DNA of 64,000 nucleotides from DATLXU01 sp035575515 (GTDB lineage Bacteria; Acidobacteriota; Blastocatellia; UBA7656). Position 1 is the stretch's first letter. Every line of letters begins with the position of its first letter. Under the pieces are notes generated by a model that saw only the letters and a list, made by a program, of their open reading frames with translations, made no database searches and was not told the DNA's origin. Both the position numbers and the translations under genes were made by a program. The stretch is taken from the NCBI GenBank assembly GCA_035575515.1, contig DATLXU010000022.1, positions 1-64,000 of the forward strand, read 5' to 3'. Shown piece after piece: positions 17,401-25,297 of this stretch.

Positions 17401-18686
17401 AAGAGGGCTTCAGCATCGCTTACGGTTATCGCTTCACTCTGCGCGCGCGCGGCGCTGCTTTGATTATTGAATTTGTCCGCATCGCGTGGAATCTCAAAGG
17501 GGACAAGCCGCGCGCCGTCGAAGATGTTTACGCCGTTTGCAGTCGCAATCCAAACGCGCCCGTTGCGATCTTCGACAACGTCTCTCGCGTCATTCGACGC
17601 AAGCCCGTTCGATTGATTGAACGATACAAACTCTTTGCCGTTGAACTCAAAGACGCCCTGCGCAGTCGCAACCCAAACGTTGCCGCGCGAATCTACAAAA
17701 ATGCGCCGCGCGTCTTGCGCAGCGAGCGCGACCCCTTGATCCTCGCCGCTCCTGCTGACCCGGCGCACGCCGCGCGGCGTGGCAATCCAAACGGTTCCGC
17801 TGCGATCCTCAGCCATCGAGCGCGCGTCGTCAGCAGAGAGTTCACCTGCGGCGGCGAGCGGGCTGAAATCCGAGCCGTTGAAGCGCGCAACGCCTCTGTC
17901 TGTTCCAATCCACACCCAACCGTCGCTCGTTTGAAGAATCGAATGAACGTTCTTTGAAGGCAGATTGGGCAGGCTGTATCGCGCGACCGCTTTTTCGTTA
18001 ATCGGAATGACGGGCGCGACCGAAAGCTGCAGCGGAAGCTCCGTGCGAATGTCCGGTACGATGAAGACGTCGCTGCGGTACTCGTCATAACCGCGCAGCG
18101 CGGCGGTGAGTTGATAGGAACCCGGCGGCAGCTTTCCGAAATAGGCTTCGCCGCTTTCGTCGCTCGTGCGCCGCTCGGCAATCGAGCCTGCCGCGCCGCG
18201 CTCTTTGTTGTAGAGCGTAACGGTCACGCCCGCAAGCGGCTGATTCGCTGAGTCCAGCACGGCGACGTGCAGCGATGAGGGCTGAAGCTTGATTGGCGGC
18301 TGTTGTATGGTTTCATCCGCTCGCGCGATGGTTATATTTACCGCTTCTTTGCGAAAGCGCGCGGCCTCGACCGTGATGCGATACCTGCCGGGTTGAAGCC
18401 CGATGAATTGGAATTTGCCGTCAAATTGAGTTGTGATTCTGGCGGGGATGATCTCCTGCCCTGAAAGCGTTACGGTCGCGCCAGCCAGCGGCGAGCTTTG
18501 ATCGTCAACGACAACGCCGTTAATCGTCGCGCCTTGAATCTGAGGCGCGATGCCCTGCCCGTAAAAATGCCCCGTCTGCGTTGCCGCGATTATGACGAAA
18601 GCGACGATGAGGCGAAGCGCGCGAAGCCTCCGTGCGAAGCGCGCGGCAACAAAAGAGAACGAATTGCCTGGATTGTGTTTAAGCAC
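14445..18686 (-). CDS. Envelope sensor: regulatory-type domains, double beta-propeller, Y_Y_Y, TM and cytoplasmic P-loop ATPase
   Basis: A 1413-aa membrane protein. An N-terminal helix at about 22-43 is followed by two carboxypeptidase-regulatory-like beta domains (about 52-135 and 138-225). Then come some 13-14 propeller repeats (about 240-840) with the Reg_prop pattern (VWIGTDRGVARF, VWIATPRGV, and so on), enough for two seven-blade propellers, and a Y_Y_Y-like domain (about 845-945). A TM helix lies near 951-971. The cytoplasmic part (from about 985) is a STAND-like ATPase with NPY, FFGRE, Walker A GERRAGKSS (about 1035) and Walker B LILMDEYEL (about 1167). In Bacteroidota hybrid two-component systems this sensor layout ends in a histidine kinase; here the ATPase replaces it. 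A good promoter lies upstream, and the ATPase-kinase gene follows 7 bases later. Confidence 0.88.
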   Translation of the reverse strand: MLKHNPGNSFSFVAARFARRLRALRLIVAFVIIAATQTGHFYGQGIAPQIQGATINGVVVDDQSSPLAGATVTLSGQEIIPARITTQFDGKFQFIGLQPGRYRITVEAARFRKEAVNITIARADETIQQPPIKLQPSSLHVAVLDSANQPLAGVTVTLYNKERGAAGSIAERRTSDESGEAYFGKLPPGSYQLTAALRGYDEYRSDVFIVPDIRTELPLQLSVAPVIPINEKAVARYSLPNLPSKNVHSILQTSDGWVWIGTDRGVARFNGSDFSPLAAAGELSADDARSMAEDRSGTVWIATPRGVRRVSRSGEDQGVALAAQDARRIFVDSRGNVWVATAQGVFEFNGKEFVSFNQSNGLASNDARDVVEDRNGRVWIATANGVNIFDGARLVPFEIPRDADKFNNQSSAARAQSEAITVSDAEALFVDKPGRVWIATSRGVFSYDGNRLSSPAGGAQQRYEKLPEGLSVRAISEDGAGRIWFALSTGGALLYDAARNEFQRIGFLERDSISAVFTCREGQVWFGTDNGAVASDFYSFVNFTTSRGLPDNDVRAVVELPAGVGGREQGGLWFFTATGVARIDASERFEAIKQYSSLSARAVAFDSEGTVWFATEQGVLRLSGQSLTQFTDNRLPSNNIRWVASVAGGSTVVLATTKGATIFRNGELTNLSTLAGYDVRHVFEDSDGRLWFSTERGVKSFDPSTSEVQTIDATQGLADNDTRSIIRFNDKLLIATRAGVQAYDTSAQRGPSFSTFDSEPTSAMFIDRDGFLWTGTDAGQVKKFVTVGGHVISTVYSGDVFALTASRINSFYEDSRKRIWIATDKGVVRHVPVTVAPSAQVSLDVDDKPDAPEETGLYSVPYGRHKVTFHLIAASASGQVRYLYRLNANDGNQAWQALPAQQEAEREISRLDLDEGAHTFELIALNRDLYGANAPAVAISLRVEPPLWKRWWFYALAVGALIVALGAVFVAHRLREREYVLPRHLRNYVPIEPNPYIVGNPIRSEKMFFGREDDFRYVRTKLEGVSQGVVIVFCGERRAGKSSILYQVLNGRLGSRFIPVFVDLQEMVIASDSEFFARISRLIADSVARANSRAVDAAVDKDLSSSDGLRVAATVGEASSTSGARTILSQASGPRIPVPEFGGRNPYPVFLDFLDEVLASIGDRTLLILMDEYELMEGKVDEGKLSPELFTFLAGLMDNRERLALMFTGSRRLEERDKKYWRELLRRSLFRKVGFLSEKDTVRLITEPVADRVVYGRGVVDAIYRLTAGQPFYTQVICQNTVDYLNEHEQNWVTAADLKQVIAEIVDNPLPQMIYTWDALSDDEKLVLSLLAETLADGDAFATAGALRASVKLNEYPVHLSENTIRLTLEEMFRRELLEKDATDGFRFKIDLFRLWIRRSHSIWQVVKEVRTL

Positions 18687-18999
18687 TTCTCAACGTCGCA
18701 GTGACAGGTTGCAGGGCTTGCTCTCAAAGCTGAGTATACACGCTGCGCGAGCGGGCTATCAAGAAATGCTCAATTCTCTTTCCGTCTTTGCTTTTTTCAC
18801 AGCGGCTTGTCGTTTAATCCCGTTCGCTTGAGGCGATAACTGAGTGACTTTCCTTCAAACTTCTGCCAAAATGTCTCCGCAAATTCTCTTAGCTTTGAAT
18901 ACGCCTCTCTTTCGCGCGCAGTAATTTTGAAAGAGATAGCGTGCGTCGCAAATTATCGGCTATGAAATTGCGCGCATCGAGTGCATAAGGTGTCTAAGT
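18687..18999. other. Divergent intergenic region between the propeller sensor and lutA
   Basis: It holds the sensor operon promoter and the lutA leader. On the minus strand, 18797-18956 is open for about 53 codons without a start codon and reads like a protein fragment (ETFWQKFEG, then LSYRLKRTG before a stop). It may be a gene remnant or chance. No repeat or terminator was seen. Confidence 0.4.
18733..18762 (-). promoter_or_regulatory. Sigma70-type promoter of the sensor-kinase operon
   Basis: On the minus strand TTGATA and TATACT are 18 bases apart, predicting a transcript start near 18726 and a 5' UTR of about 40 bases. Confidence 0.65.
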
Positions 19000-19734
19000 A
19001 TGAAAGCATCTCTGTTCGTCACATGCGTAGTTGATCAGATGTTTCCGCGAGTTGGCCTTGCAATGGCTGAATTGCTTACGCGGCTTGGCGTCGAAATCAC
19101 TTTCAACGCGGAGCAGACCTGCTGCGGCCAGCCTGCGTTCAACACGGGCTACCGCGAAGAGGCGCGCGAGGTCGCACGCCACATGCTCGACGTATTTGAG
19201 CGCGAGCTTGAAACGTCGGACTACATAGTTGCGCCATCGGGTTCGTGCGTGACAATGGTTCGCAAGTTTTATGTCGAGCTTTTTGCCGACGATGATAAAG
19301 ACAGGTTGCGGGCTGAACGTGTAGCCGCTCGCACGTTCGAGCTTTCTGAATTTCTTGTTCGCGTGCTCGGCATCGAAGACACGAGCGCGAGTTACGACGG
19401 GCGCGTTACCTACCACGATTCGTGTCATTTGTTGCGCGAGCTTGGCATTGCGAGCGAGCCGCGCCGTTTGATTCAACAGGTGCGCGGCGCAGAGCTTGTT
19501 GAGATGGACCGCGCCGATGCGTGCTGCGGATTCGGCGGGACTTTCTCGGTCAGGTTCCCTGAGATTTCAACCGCGATTGCAGAAGAAAAGATCGCGAGCA
19601 TCGAGCGCAGCGGCGCTGATACCATCGTAGCGTGCGATTCAAGTTGCCTGATGCAAATAGCAGGGCTGCTCGCCCGTCGCGGCTCAAACGTGCGATGCCT
19701 TCACATCGCTGAACTATTGGCGAACAAGTTATGA
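19000..19734 (+). CDS. lutA: LutA-type (Fe-S)-binding subunit of L-lactate utilisation
   Basis: LutABC oxidises L-lactate to pyruvate at the membrane, independently of classical lactate dehydrogenases. This 244-aa subunit has two CCG domains: CCGQPAFNTG near residue 40 and CCGFGGTFSVRFPEIS near 170. These usually hold a non-cubane 4Fe-4S cluster and link to the quinone pool. The first Cys-containing strand (FVTCVVDQMFP) is typical of the family. Its stop overlaps the lutB start (ATGA). No clear ribosome site precedes the ATG, so the message may be nearly leaderless. Confidence 0.92.
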   Translation: MKASLFVTCVVDQMFPRVGLAMAELLTRLGVEITFNAEQTCCGQPAFNTGYREEAREVARHMLDVFERELETSDYIVAPSGSCVTMVRKFYVELFADDDKDRLRAERVAARTFELSEFLVRVLGIEDTSASYDGRVTYHDSCHLLRELGIASEPRRLIQQVRGAELVEMDRADACCGFGGTFSVRFPEISTAIAEEKIASIERSGADTIVACDSSCLMQIAGLLARRGSNVRCLHIAELLANKL

Positions 19735-21203
19735 ATCACGAGATTCAAACAGAAACGTTCGTAGAGAATTATCGTCGCGCGCTTGTGAATGCGCAGCTTC
19801 AACGCGCTCTCTCTAACGCGACGGCGAAATTCACGATTGGCCGCAGGCTCGCCGTTATGAGCGTCGGCGAAGATTGGGAAATCCTTCGCGCCCGCGCCCG
19901 CGAAATCAAAGAGCACGCCGGAAACAATCTCGATTATTATCTCGATCAATTCACCACGAACGTCGAACGATTGGGCGGGCGCGTCTTCTGGGCGCGCGAT
20001 TCGGCTGAGGCCAACAACTATATCGCCAGCCTCGCGCGCGAGCGCGGCGCGACGCTTGCCGTCAAAAGCAAGTCAATGATGACAGAAGAGATTGAACTTA
20101 ATCGCGCGCTCGCCCGCGCGGGGGTCGAAGCGGTTGAAACCGATCTCGGCGAATACATCATTCAGCTTGCAGACGAGCGCCCGTCGCACATTATCGCGCC
20201 TGCAATTCACAAGACGCGCGGCGACGTTGCCGACCTTTTCACAGAAAAACTCAACTTCGAGCGGACCGAAGAGATCGAGCGGATGACTGCGCTTGCTCGA
20301 AGAGTTTTGCGCGAGCGATTCGCCCGCGCCGATATGGGAGTGACGGGCGCGAACTTCGCCATTGCTGAAACCGGCACGATTGTGCTCGTCGAAAACGAAG
20401 GCAATATTCGGATGACGACTTCGCTTCCGCGCATGCACGTCGCGTTGATGGGGATCGAAAAAGTCATCCCGCGACTTGAAGACCTAGCGGTCTTTCTGCG
20501 GTTGCTTCCGCGCAGCGCATCAGGGCAACAGATGAGCGCGTATGTCTCTTTCCTGACGGGCGTGAAGCGCGCGGCAACGGAAGAAGGCCCCGATGAGCTT
20601 CACGTCGTGATACTCGACAACGGGCGAGTTGATATGCTCGCCAATGAGCATCTGCGCGAGTCGTTATATTGCATTCGCTGCGGCGCGTGTCTGAACGTCT
20701 GCCCCGTTTATCAGAAGATAGGCGGCCACGCTTACGGCTGGATTTATCCCGGCCCGATTGGCTCTGTGCTCACGCCGCAACTCTTGGGACGCGAACGGGC
20801 CGCCAACCTGCCATTCGCATCGAGCCTGTGCGGAGCCTGCCGCGAAGCCTGCCCCGTCAAGATAAATATTCCCGATATGCTGCTGCGCCTGCGATACGAA
20901 ATAAAGGAAGGCGACGAAGCGGATTCGCAAAGGCATAATGACAAACCAATCGAGCGCTGGTTGTTTGCCAAAATCAAAAACCGATTTGCAAAGTCAGCAG
21001 AGCGCGCGGCGTTCAAGCTGTGGGCTGCGACGATGAAAACGCCTGCGCGCTTCGAGCGGGCGGCGCGGCTTGCGCGGCTTGCGGCGCAGGCTTTCGATAA
21101 TCGTCTGCCTTTCGCGCGCTGGACTGCGACGAGAGATTTGCCGCCGCTCGCCGCGCGCTCGTTCAGAGAAGAATGGGCATCGAGAGAAAACAAGAAAAGC
21201 TAA
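19731..21203 (+). CDS. lutB: LutB-type iron-sulfur lactate utilisation protein
   Basis: The 490-aa central subunit has an N-terminal LUD domain (about 60-300; VKSKSMMTEEIELN, ETDLGEYIIQL, GANFAIAETGTIVLVENEGN) and a ferredoxin-like region with two 4Fe-4S motifs: CIRCGACLNVCPVY at about 311 and CGACREACPV at about 366. The C-terminus is helical and variable, as in the family. It passes electrons from lactate to LutA and the quinone pool. The ATG overlaps the lutA stop and the stop overlaps the lutC start (TAATG), so the three are translated as one coupled unit. Confidence 0.95.
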   Translation: MNHEIQTETFVENYRRALVNAQLQRALSNATAKFTIGRRLAVMSVGEDWEILRARAREIKEHAGNNLDYYLDQFTTNVERLGGRVFWARDSAEANNYIASLARERGATLAVKSKSMMTEEIELNRALARAGVEAVETDLGEYIIQLADERPSHIIAPAIHKTRGDVADLFTEKLNFERTEEIERMTALARRVLRERFARADMGVTGANFAIAETGTIVLVENEGNIRMTTSLPRMHVALMGIEKVIPRLEDLAVFLRLLPRSASGQQMSAYVSFLTGVKRAATEEGPDELHVVILDNGRVDMLANEHLRESLYCIRCGACLNVCPVYQKIGGHAYGWIYPGPIGSVLTPQLLGRERAANLPFASSLCGACREACPVKINIPDMLLRLRYEIKEGDEADSQRHNDKPIERWLFAKIKNRFAKSAERAAFKLWAATMKTPARFERAARLARLAAQAFDNRLPFARWTATRDLPPLAARSFREEWASRENKKS

Positions 21204-21934
21204 TGGCTGATAAGCAGGAAACGCTCGCACGAATACGCGCCGCGCTCGGACGCGATAAAACGATTGCGCCCAAACCGCTGGCCTCGTTCACGCCTCGTGC
21301 TGTGAATGCGACTGATGAGGAATTGACCAGTCGCTTCTGCCTTGAGCTTGAAAGAGTCAGCGCCCGCGTCACGCGCATTTCATCAGCAGACGAAATCAAG
21401 AATTATCTCAAAAGCCTTCTGCCAAAAGATGCGCCCGCAACCGTCGCCGTAAGCGACAGCCGCGCGCTCATTGACGCTGGCTTGCGCGAATGGCTTGCTG
21501 AGCGAGGAGCGAATATCTTACCCACGCTCAAAGAATTCGCTTCCAGTCAATCGCCGCGCGTTAATGGAAACAACGGCGCGGAGTTGATGGAAAGCTACAA
21601 GCGCGAGCTTGTTCAGGCAAGCATCGGCGTGACATCAGCCGATTACGGGATTGCTGATACAGGAACGCTCGTGCTCGTTTCAGGAAGCGAGCAGCACCGA
21701 TTGATTTCGCTTGTGCCTCCGGTTCACGTCTGCCTGCTCGATTCGAAACGAATTGTGGCGACGCTTCATGATTTGATAACGCGAGCGCGCGCTGAGCATT
21801 ATTCAAACCGCGCGCCGCAAGCGATGACTTTCATCACGGGACCGAGCCGCACGGCTGATATAGAATTGACGTTGACACTGGGCGTTCACGGCCCGCGCGA
21901 GCTTCACGTGCTTTTGCATTCACACGTTCAATGA
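21203..21934 (+). CDS. lutC: LutC-type lactate utilisation protein (LUD domain)
   Basis: This 243-aa protein is a stand-alone LUD domain (SADYGIADTGTLVLVSG, then RLISLVPPVHVCLLDSKRIV, GPSRTADIELTLTLGVHGPRELHVLL), paralogous to the N-terminal half of LutB. It is needed for lactate oxidation, but its exact role in the complex is not known to me. The start at 21203 is preferred over 21173 because it overlaps the lutB stop as TAATG and gives the common family length. Its stop overlaps an ATG of the next frame. Confidence 0.93.
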   Translation: MADKQETLARIRAALGRDKTIAPKPLASFTPRAVNATDEELTSRFCLELERVSARVTRISSADEIKNYLKSLLPKDAPATVAVSDSRALIDAGLREWLAERGANILPTLKEFASSQSPRVNGNNGAELMESYKRELVQASIGVTSADYGIADTGTLVLVSGSEQHRLISLVPPVHVCLLDSKRIVATLHDLITRARAEHYSNRAPQAMTFITGPSRTADIELTLTLGVHGPRELHVLLHSHVQ

Positions 21935-21960
21935 ATAACCGCAGATCGAAAGGAGCCTCA

Positions 21961-23031
21961 ATGCCACGCACGATTGCTCTCGCTGTTGTTCTGATATTTC
22001 AACTCGCCGCTTTCTCTTTAGCTCAAGAGCGCGCAACACTCACCGTAGGCAACGCAACGGCGGCGCGAGGTCAAAAGGCAAGCGGCGCAATCGAAGTGCC
22101 AGCCGCAAGCGATGCCGCTTTGAGCATCCCTGTCGTCGTCGTGCACGGCGCAAAGCCTGGCCCGGTCCTCGCGCTCGTATCGGGCGCGCACGGAACCGAA
22201 TACGCTTCGATTATCGCGCTCGAAAAGCTCATTGCGCGACTGAACCCGGCGGAAATTTCAGGTACGGTGATTATCGTGCCGCTGGTCAACGTCCCTTCAT
22301 TCGAGCAGAAGATCGCGCATATAAATCCCGTCGACGGCAAAAGCATGAATCGAATGTATCCCGGCAAAATGGACGGCACGCAAACCGACCGCGCTTCTTA
22401 TTTGATAACCAAACAGGTCGTCGAGCAGTGCGACCATCTAATTGATCTGCACGGCGGTGACATTGACGAAAGCCTCCGGCCCTACAGCTACTGGACTAAA
22501 ACCGGAAACGAAACTCAGGATAAAATATCGCGCGAGATGGCGCTGGCGTTTGGACTTGATCACATAATAATTTCCGCAGACCGCCCAAAAGACCCTGCGG
22601 CTTCGCGCTATCTCGAAAACACCGCCACGACGCGCGGCAAGCCTTCGATAACGGTCGAAGCCGGTCACGCGGGAACGGTTGAGGCTGATGACGTGAGCGC
22701 GCTGGTCGAAGGGTGCTTGAGCGTGATGCGTTATTTGAAGATGATGGCGGGCGCGCCGACTTTCATAGAGCATCCCGTGTGGATTGAGCGAGTCGCGACT
22801 GTGGCGAGCGAACAGACGGGAATTTTTTATCCGCTCGTGCGGCGCGGGACTTATGTAGAACAAGGCATGAAGCTCGGATATGTGACGGACTATGTCGGCA
22901 AGATTATTTTTGAAGCTCGCGCGCCCGCGGCGGGTGTTGTCTTGTTCATTCGTGCCGTGCCTTCGATGACGAAAGGCGAAACTATTGCCAACGTCGGCAT
23001 CGTGGCCAAAGAGCCGCCGGCAAGCAAGTGA
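21961..23031 (+). CDS. Secreted succinylglutamate desuccinylase/aspartoacylase-family (M14-like) hydrolase
   Basis: A signal peptide (residues 1-24, ending SLAQ) precedes an AstE/AspA-type zinc hydrolase fold. Zinc ligands are visible as His and Glu in GAHGTEYASI and His in DLHGGD; NVPSFEQK and NRMYPGK are substrate-pocket motifs of the family. The C-terminal third (about 270-350) is a beta barrel like that of AspA relatives (GVVLFIRAVPSMTKGETIANVG). The start at 21961 is preferred because GAAAGGAG lies six bases upstream and it begins the signal peptide directly; an ATG at 21931 overlaps the lutC stop and might also be used. Cotranscription with lutABC is likely. The natural substrate is unknown; a link to lactate metabolism is only positional. 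Confidence 0.82.
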   Translation: MPRTIALAVVLIFQLAAFSLAQERATLTVGNATAARGQKASGAIEVPAASDAALSIPVVVVHGAKPGPVLALVSGAHGTEYASIIALEKLIARLNPAEISGTVIIVPLVNVPSFEQKIAHINPVDGKSMNRMYPGKMDGTQTDRASYLITKQVVEQCDHLIDLHGGDIDESLRPYSYWTKTGNETQDKISREMALAFGLDHIIISADRPKDPAASRYLENTATTRGKPSITVEAGHAGTVEADDVSALVEGCLSVMRYLKMMAGAPTFIEHPVWIERVATVASEQTGIFYPLVRRGTYVEQGMKLGYVTDYVGKIIFEARAPAAGVVLFIRAVPSMTKGETIANVGIVAKEPPASK

Positions 23032-23064
23032 AAGGACTGAAGCGAAAACCTTATCGAAATAACC

Positions 23065-23859
23065 TCAATCAAAATAGCGCGATTGCGCGCGGTGCTGACG
23101 CTCGATCTCTTCGAGCAAGGTTTCGGGCGAAATGAGTTGCTCGTTCGCGATTCCGAGCTTTGCGGCAACGGGCGCGGCGATGCGACGAGCGAGCATCGCG
23201 CGATTCGTCTGAGTCAATTCATAACGTCGTTTGAGGAAAGTCTCTATCGCCTGAAGCTCGCGCTCATCTAGCAGTCGCGTATCGGCTAGAAACGGTGCTG
23301 GCGCGGCGCGCTCGACCCTTCGCTGCTCGGCTTCCGAAAAGCGAATCACATCATCGAGCGAGGGCGCTTCGGTTGCGCGCTCTTTCACGACTACGGTTCC
23401 GGCTACGAAATCGCCGACGCGCTTCGACCGCGCGCTGAAGATTATCGAAATAACTCCGACTGCATAAGAGGGGAACGGCCAGAAGTCTAACGCGAGGCGC
23501 AGCAGGTTTCGGACGAAGGCTTCAAAGAATCGGACTGGCCGCCCGTCTTCGCGCACGACCCGCAGCTTCATAATCCGCTTGCCCGGCGTTTGCCCGCTCC
23601 ACAAGGTCTCAAACAGCACAAAGTAGCCCCAGTAAATCGCAAAGCCAACAAGCACGAGAAGCGCAACCGTCCACCCGCTCAAACCGCTGAAGATGCGCCA
23701 GTCGTTGAACGCTCCGACGATGACGACGATTATGAACACCGCGGCGGCCTGTATGAGATGGTCTATCGCGGCGGCGAGAAAACGATTGCCCACATTGGCG
23801 AGCACGTAATGAAGCTCGACCCGTTCGGGCGTTTCTATGACAAGCTCGTCGTCAAGCAT
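23065..23859 (-). CDS. RDD-family membrane protein
   Basis: The 264-aa protein carries the RDD domain: an N-terminal strand (VELHYVLANVGNRFLAAAIDHLI, with Arg and Asp in the first helix), a long second helix, then TLWSGQTPGKRIMKLRVVREDGRP before the third helix. RDD proteins are membrane proteins, some of them Na+/H+ antiporters or anchors; function here is unknown. The C-terminal 95 residues are cytoplasmic and helical (FLKRRYELTQTNRAMLARRIA). The start codon is only four bases from repeat R4, leaving no normal ribosome site. It follows tmk on the same strand. Confidence 0.88.
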   Translation of the reverse strand: MLDDELVIETPERVELHYVLANVGNRFLAAAIDHLIQAAAVFIIVVIVGAFNDWRIFSGLSGWTVALLVLVGFAIYWGYFVLFETLWSGQTPGKRIMKLRVVREDGRPVRFFEAFVRNLLRLALDFWPFPSYAVGVISIIFSARSKRVGDFVAGTVVVKERATEAPSLDDVIRFSEAEQRRVERAAPAPFLADTRLLDERELQAIETFLKRRYELTQTNRAMLARRIAAPVAAKLGIANEQLISPETLLEEIERQHRAQSRYFD

Positions 23860-23863
23860 AAGC

Positions 23864-23970
23864 AGAGGTCAGAGGTCAGAGGTCAGAGGTCGGGGTATGG
23901 CGAATTTCAAATTTGAGATCTCAAATCCCGGAATCAACTGCTTGAATTCCAAATCTCAGATTTCAAATTC
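23864..23970. repeat. Heptad repeat R4: AGAGGTC array plus AAATTTGAGATT palindrome
   Basis: Four consecutive AGAGGTC units (23864-23891) are followed by an inverted pair (about 23902-23926 and 23944-23970) built of 7-base units such as AATTTCA, AATTTGA and AATCTCA. It fills the gap between tmk and the RDD gene and reaches into the tmk stop codon. The second part matches the insertion in cca. Confidence 0.85.
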
Positions 23971-24619
23971 ACTGATTTATGACTCCTCGACTCCTGATCG
24001 CTGTTTCTACAAGCTGCATCACCTTCGCGTGCGTTTCTTCGGCTGTGCCCGAAGCATCAACGAGGCGGATGCGCGAAGGTTCAGAAGCGGCGAGGTCTAA
24101 ATATCCTCTTCGCACGCGCGCGTGAAAATCTAATTTCTCTTCATCGAACGCGCCGAGCAATCCGCCAATTGGTCGCGCGCTCATTCGCGATTGAGCAAGC
24201 TCAGGCTCAAGGTCCAGCACAATCGTCAGATCAGCCTTGAATCCTCCGGTTGCAACGCGGTTCATTTCGTTCACAAACGCAAGGTCAAGCCCGCGCCCGT
24301 AGCCTTGAAACGCGACGCTCGAATCCGTGTAGCGGTCCGAGATGACTATGCGGCCAGCTTCAACGCCCGGCTTTATGACATCTGTTACGTGCTGCGCGCG
24401 CGCGGCGACGATTAAGAAAAGCTCCGTAAGCGGAGCGATGCCGACGCTCGCGTCTGAGACCAGCAGCGAGCGGACGCCTTCGCCGATGGGGGTGCCGCCC
24501 GGCTCGCGTGTGACGACGATGTCAAATCCGCGCTCGCCGAGCGCCCGCGCAAGCATCTCAAGCTGCGTGCTCTTTCCGCAGCCGTCCATGCCTTCCATTG
24601 TTATGAACAGCCCTCGCAT
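23969..24619 (-). CDS. tmk: Thymidylate kinase
   Basis: Tmk phosphorylates dTMP to dTDP. The 216-aa protein shows the P-loop EGMDGCGKST (9-18), the dTMP-binding DR motif in ISDRYTDSSVAFQGYGRG and TREPGG near residue 38. LID-region arginines are present in the expected place (SRMSARPIGG). Length is standard. It lies between hfq and the RDD gene on the minus strand. Its last codons and stop fall inside repeat R4. No clear Shine-Dalgarno precedes the ATG. Confidence 0.96.
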   Translation of the reverse strand: MRGLFITMEGMDGCGKSTQLEMLARALGERGFDIVVTREPGGTPIGEGVRSLLVSDASVGIAPLTELFLIVAARAQHVTDVIKPGVEAGRIVISDRYTDSSVAFQGYGRGLDLAFVNEMNRVATGGFKADLTIVLDLEPELAQSRMSARPIGGLLGAFDEEKLDFHARVRRGYLDLAASEPSRIRLVDASGTAEETHAKVMQLVETAIRSRGVINQ

Positions 24620-24693
24620 TTCAATCGGAAAGCCTGTGGAGTTCTTCGCCGGATAAAAGGGTTCGTTGCGATGTTGAAGGCTTGCAAATTAGT

Positions 24694-24717
24694 CGGGCTG
24701 CCCGGCGAGGCAGCCCG
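24694..24717 (-). terminator. Weak hairpin terminator after hfq
   Basis: A 9-bp GC-rich stem (CGGGCTGCC and complement) with a six-base loop lies 37 bases after the hfq stop. Only a short mixed AT tail follows, so it may act as a partial terminator or a pause before tmk. Confidence 0.45.
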
Positions 24718-24754
24718 CATAAATGATGGCGCTTTCAAACAGGCAGCGCGCCGC

Positions 24755-25078
24755 TCAGGATTTCTCTTGACCTGCTGCCGTTCCGGCCTGACCCGTCTGC
24801 TCGCGTTCCGATGTATGCTCGCGCTCGGACGCGCTCTGCCCTCGATAAGAGAATTCGCGCCCGCCTCCGCGGGGTATCGAAACGGTCGAGATGGCGTGCT
24901 TGAAAATCAACTGCTCCTGCGAGCCTGCCTCCAGAATCACCGAGTACTTGTCGAAGCTCTTAATCCTCCCCGTGAGCTTCACGCCGCTCATCAAGTAAAT
25001 CGTCACATTCGACCGCTCTTTGCGGGCACTGTTGAGAAAGCTGTCTTGTATTGTGTTTTGTTGTGTTGGCTTTTCCAT
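24755..25078 (-). CDS. hfq: RNA chaperone Hfq
   Basis: The 107-aa protein is the Sm-like hexameric chaperone that pairs small RNAs with mRNAs. Sm1 is clear (QDSFLNSARKERSNVTIYLMSGVKLTGRIKSFDKYSVIL) and Sm2 ends in FKHAISTVSIPR, equivalent to the KHA and proximal-face residues of Gram-negative Hfq. After residue about 80 comes a disordered tail rich in Ser, Glu, Gln and Gly, as in proteobacterial Hfq. GGGGAG is nine bases upstream. Its presence makes base-pairing small RNAs plausible here, which is relevant to the structured intergenic regions at 38.7 and 48.0-48.3 kb. Confidence 0.95.
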   Translation of the reverse strand: MEKPTQQNTIQDSFLNSARKERSNVTIYLMSGVKLTGRIKSFDKYSVILEAGSQEQLIFKHAISTVSIPRGGGREFSYRGQSASEREHTSEREQTGQAGTAAGQEKS

Positions 25079-25195
25079 TCAAGTGACTCCCCAAGCAAAA
25101 AGTTTTCAGGGTGATTGAAAGCTAACACAAAGAAGCAAGCGCGGGCAAGGGTTTACAGCCATTGCGTGACGAGTCTTCGCGTCTCCGTGTCGCGG

Positions 25196-25225
25196 TTGTC
25201 AACTCTGCCGCTACTCGACTACAAT
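25196..25225 (+). promoter_or_regulatory. Sigma70-type promoter of the PpiD-like gene
   Basis: TTGTCA and TACAAT are separated by 18 bases, about 73 bases upstream of the chosen start codon. Confidence 0.55.
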
Positions 25226-25297
25226 TCGCTTTTCCCCTCACATTGGATTTGCTCGCCTTGCGAGCGCGGGGTAAATCATTCGGAGGCAATAAGGGTT

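Noticed and set aside
18797..18956. About 53 open codons on the minus strand without a start
   Set aside because: Reads protein-like but lacks a start and ribosome site; at most a remnant.
23864..23891. Four AGAGGTC units considered as a CRISPR or microsatellite
   Set aside because: Units are 7 bases, without spacers, and the locus pattern matches the heptad family.
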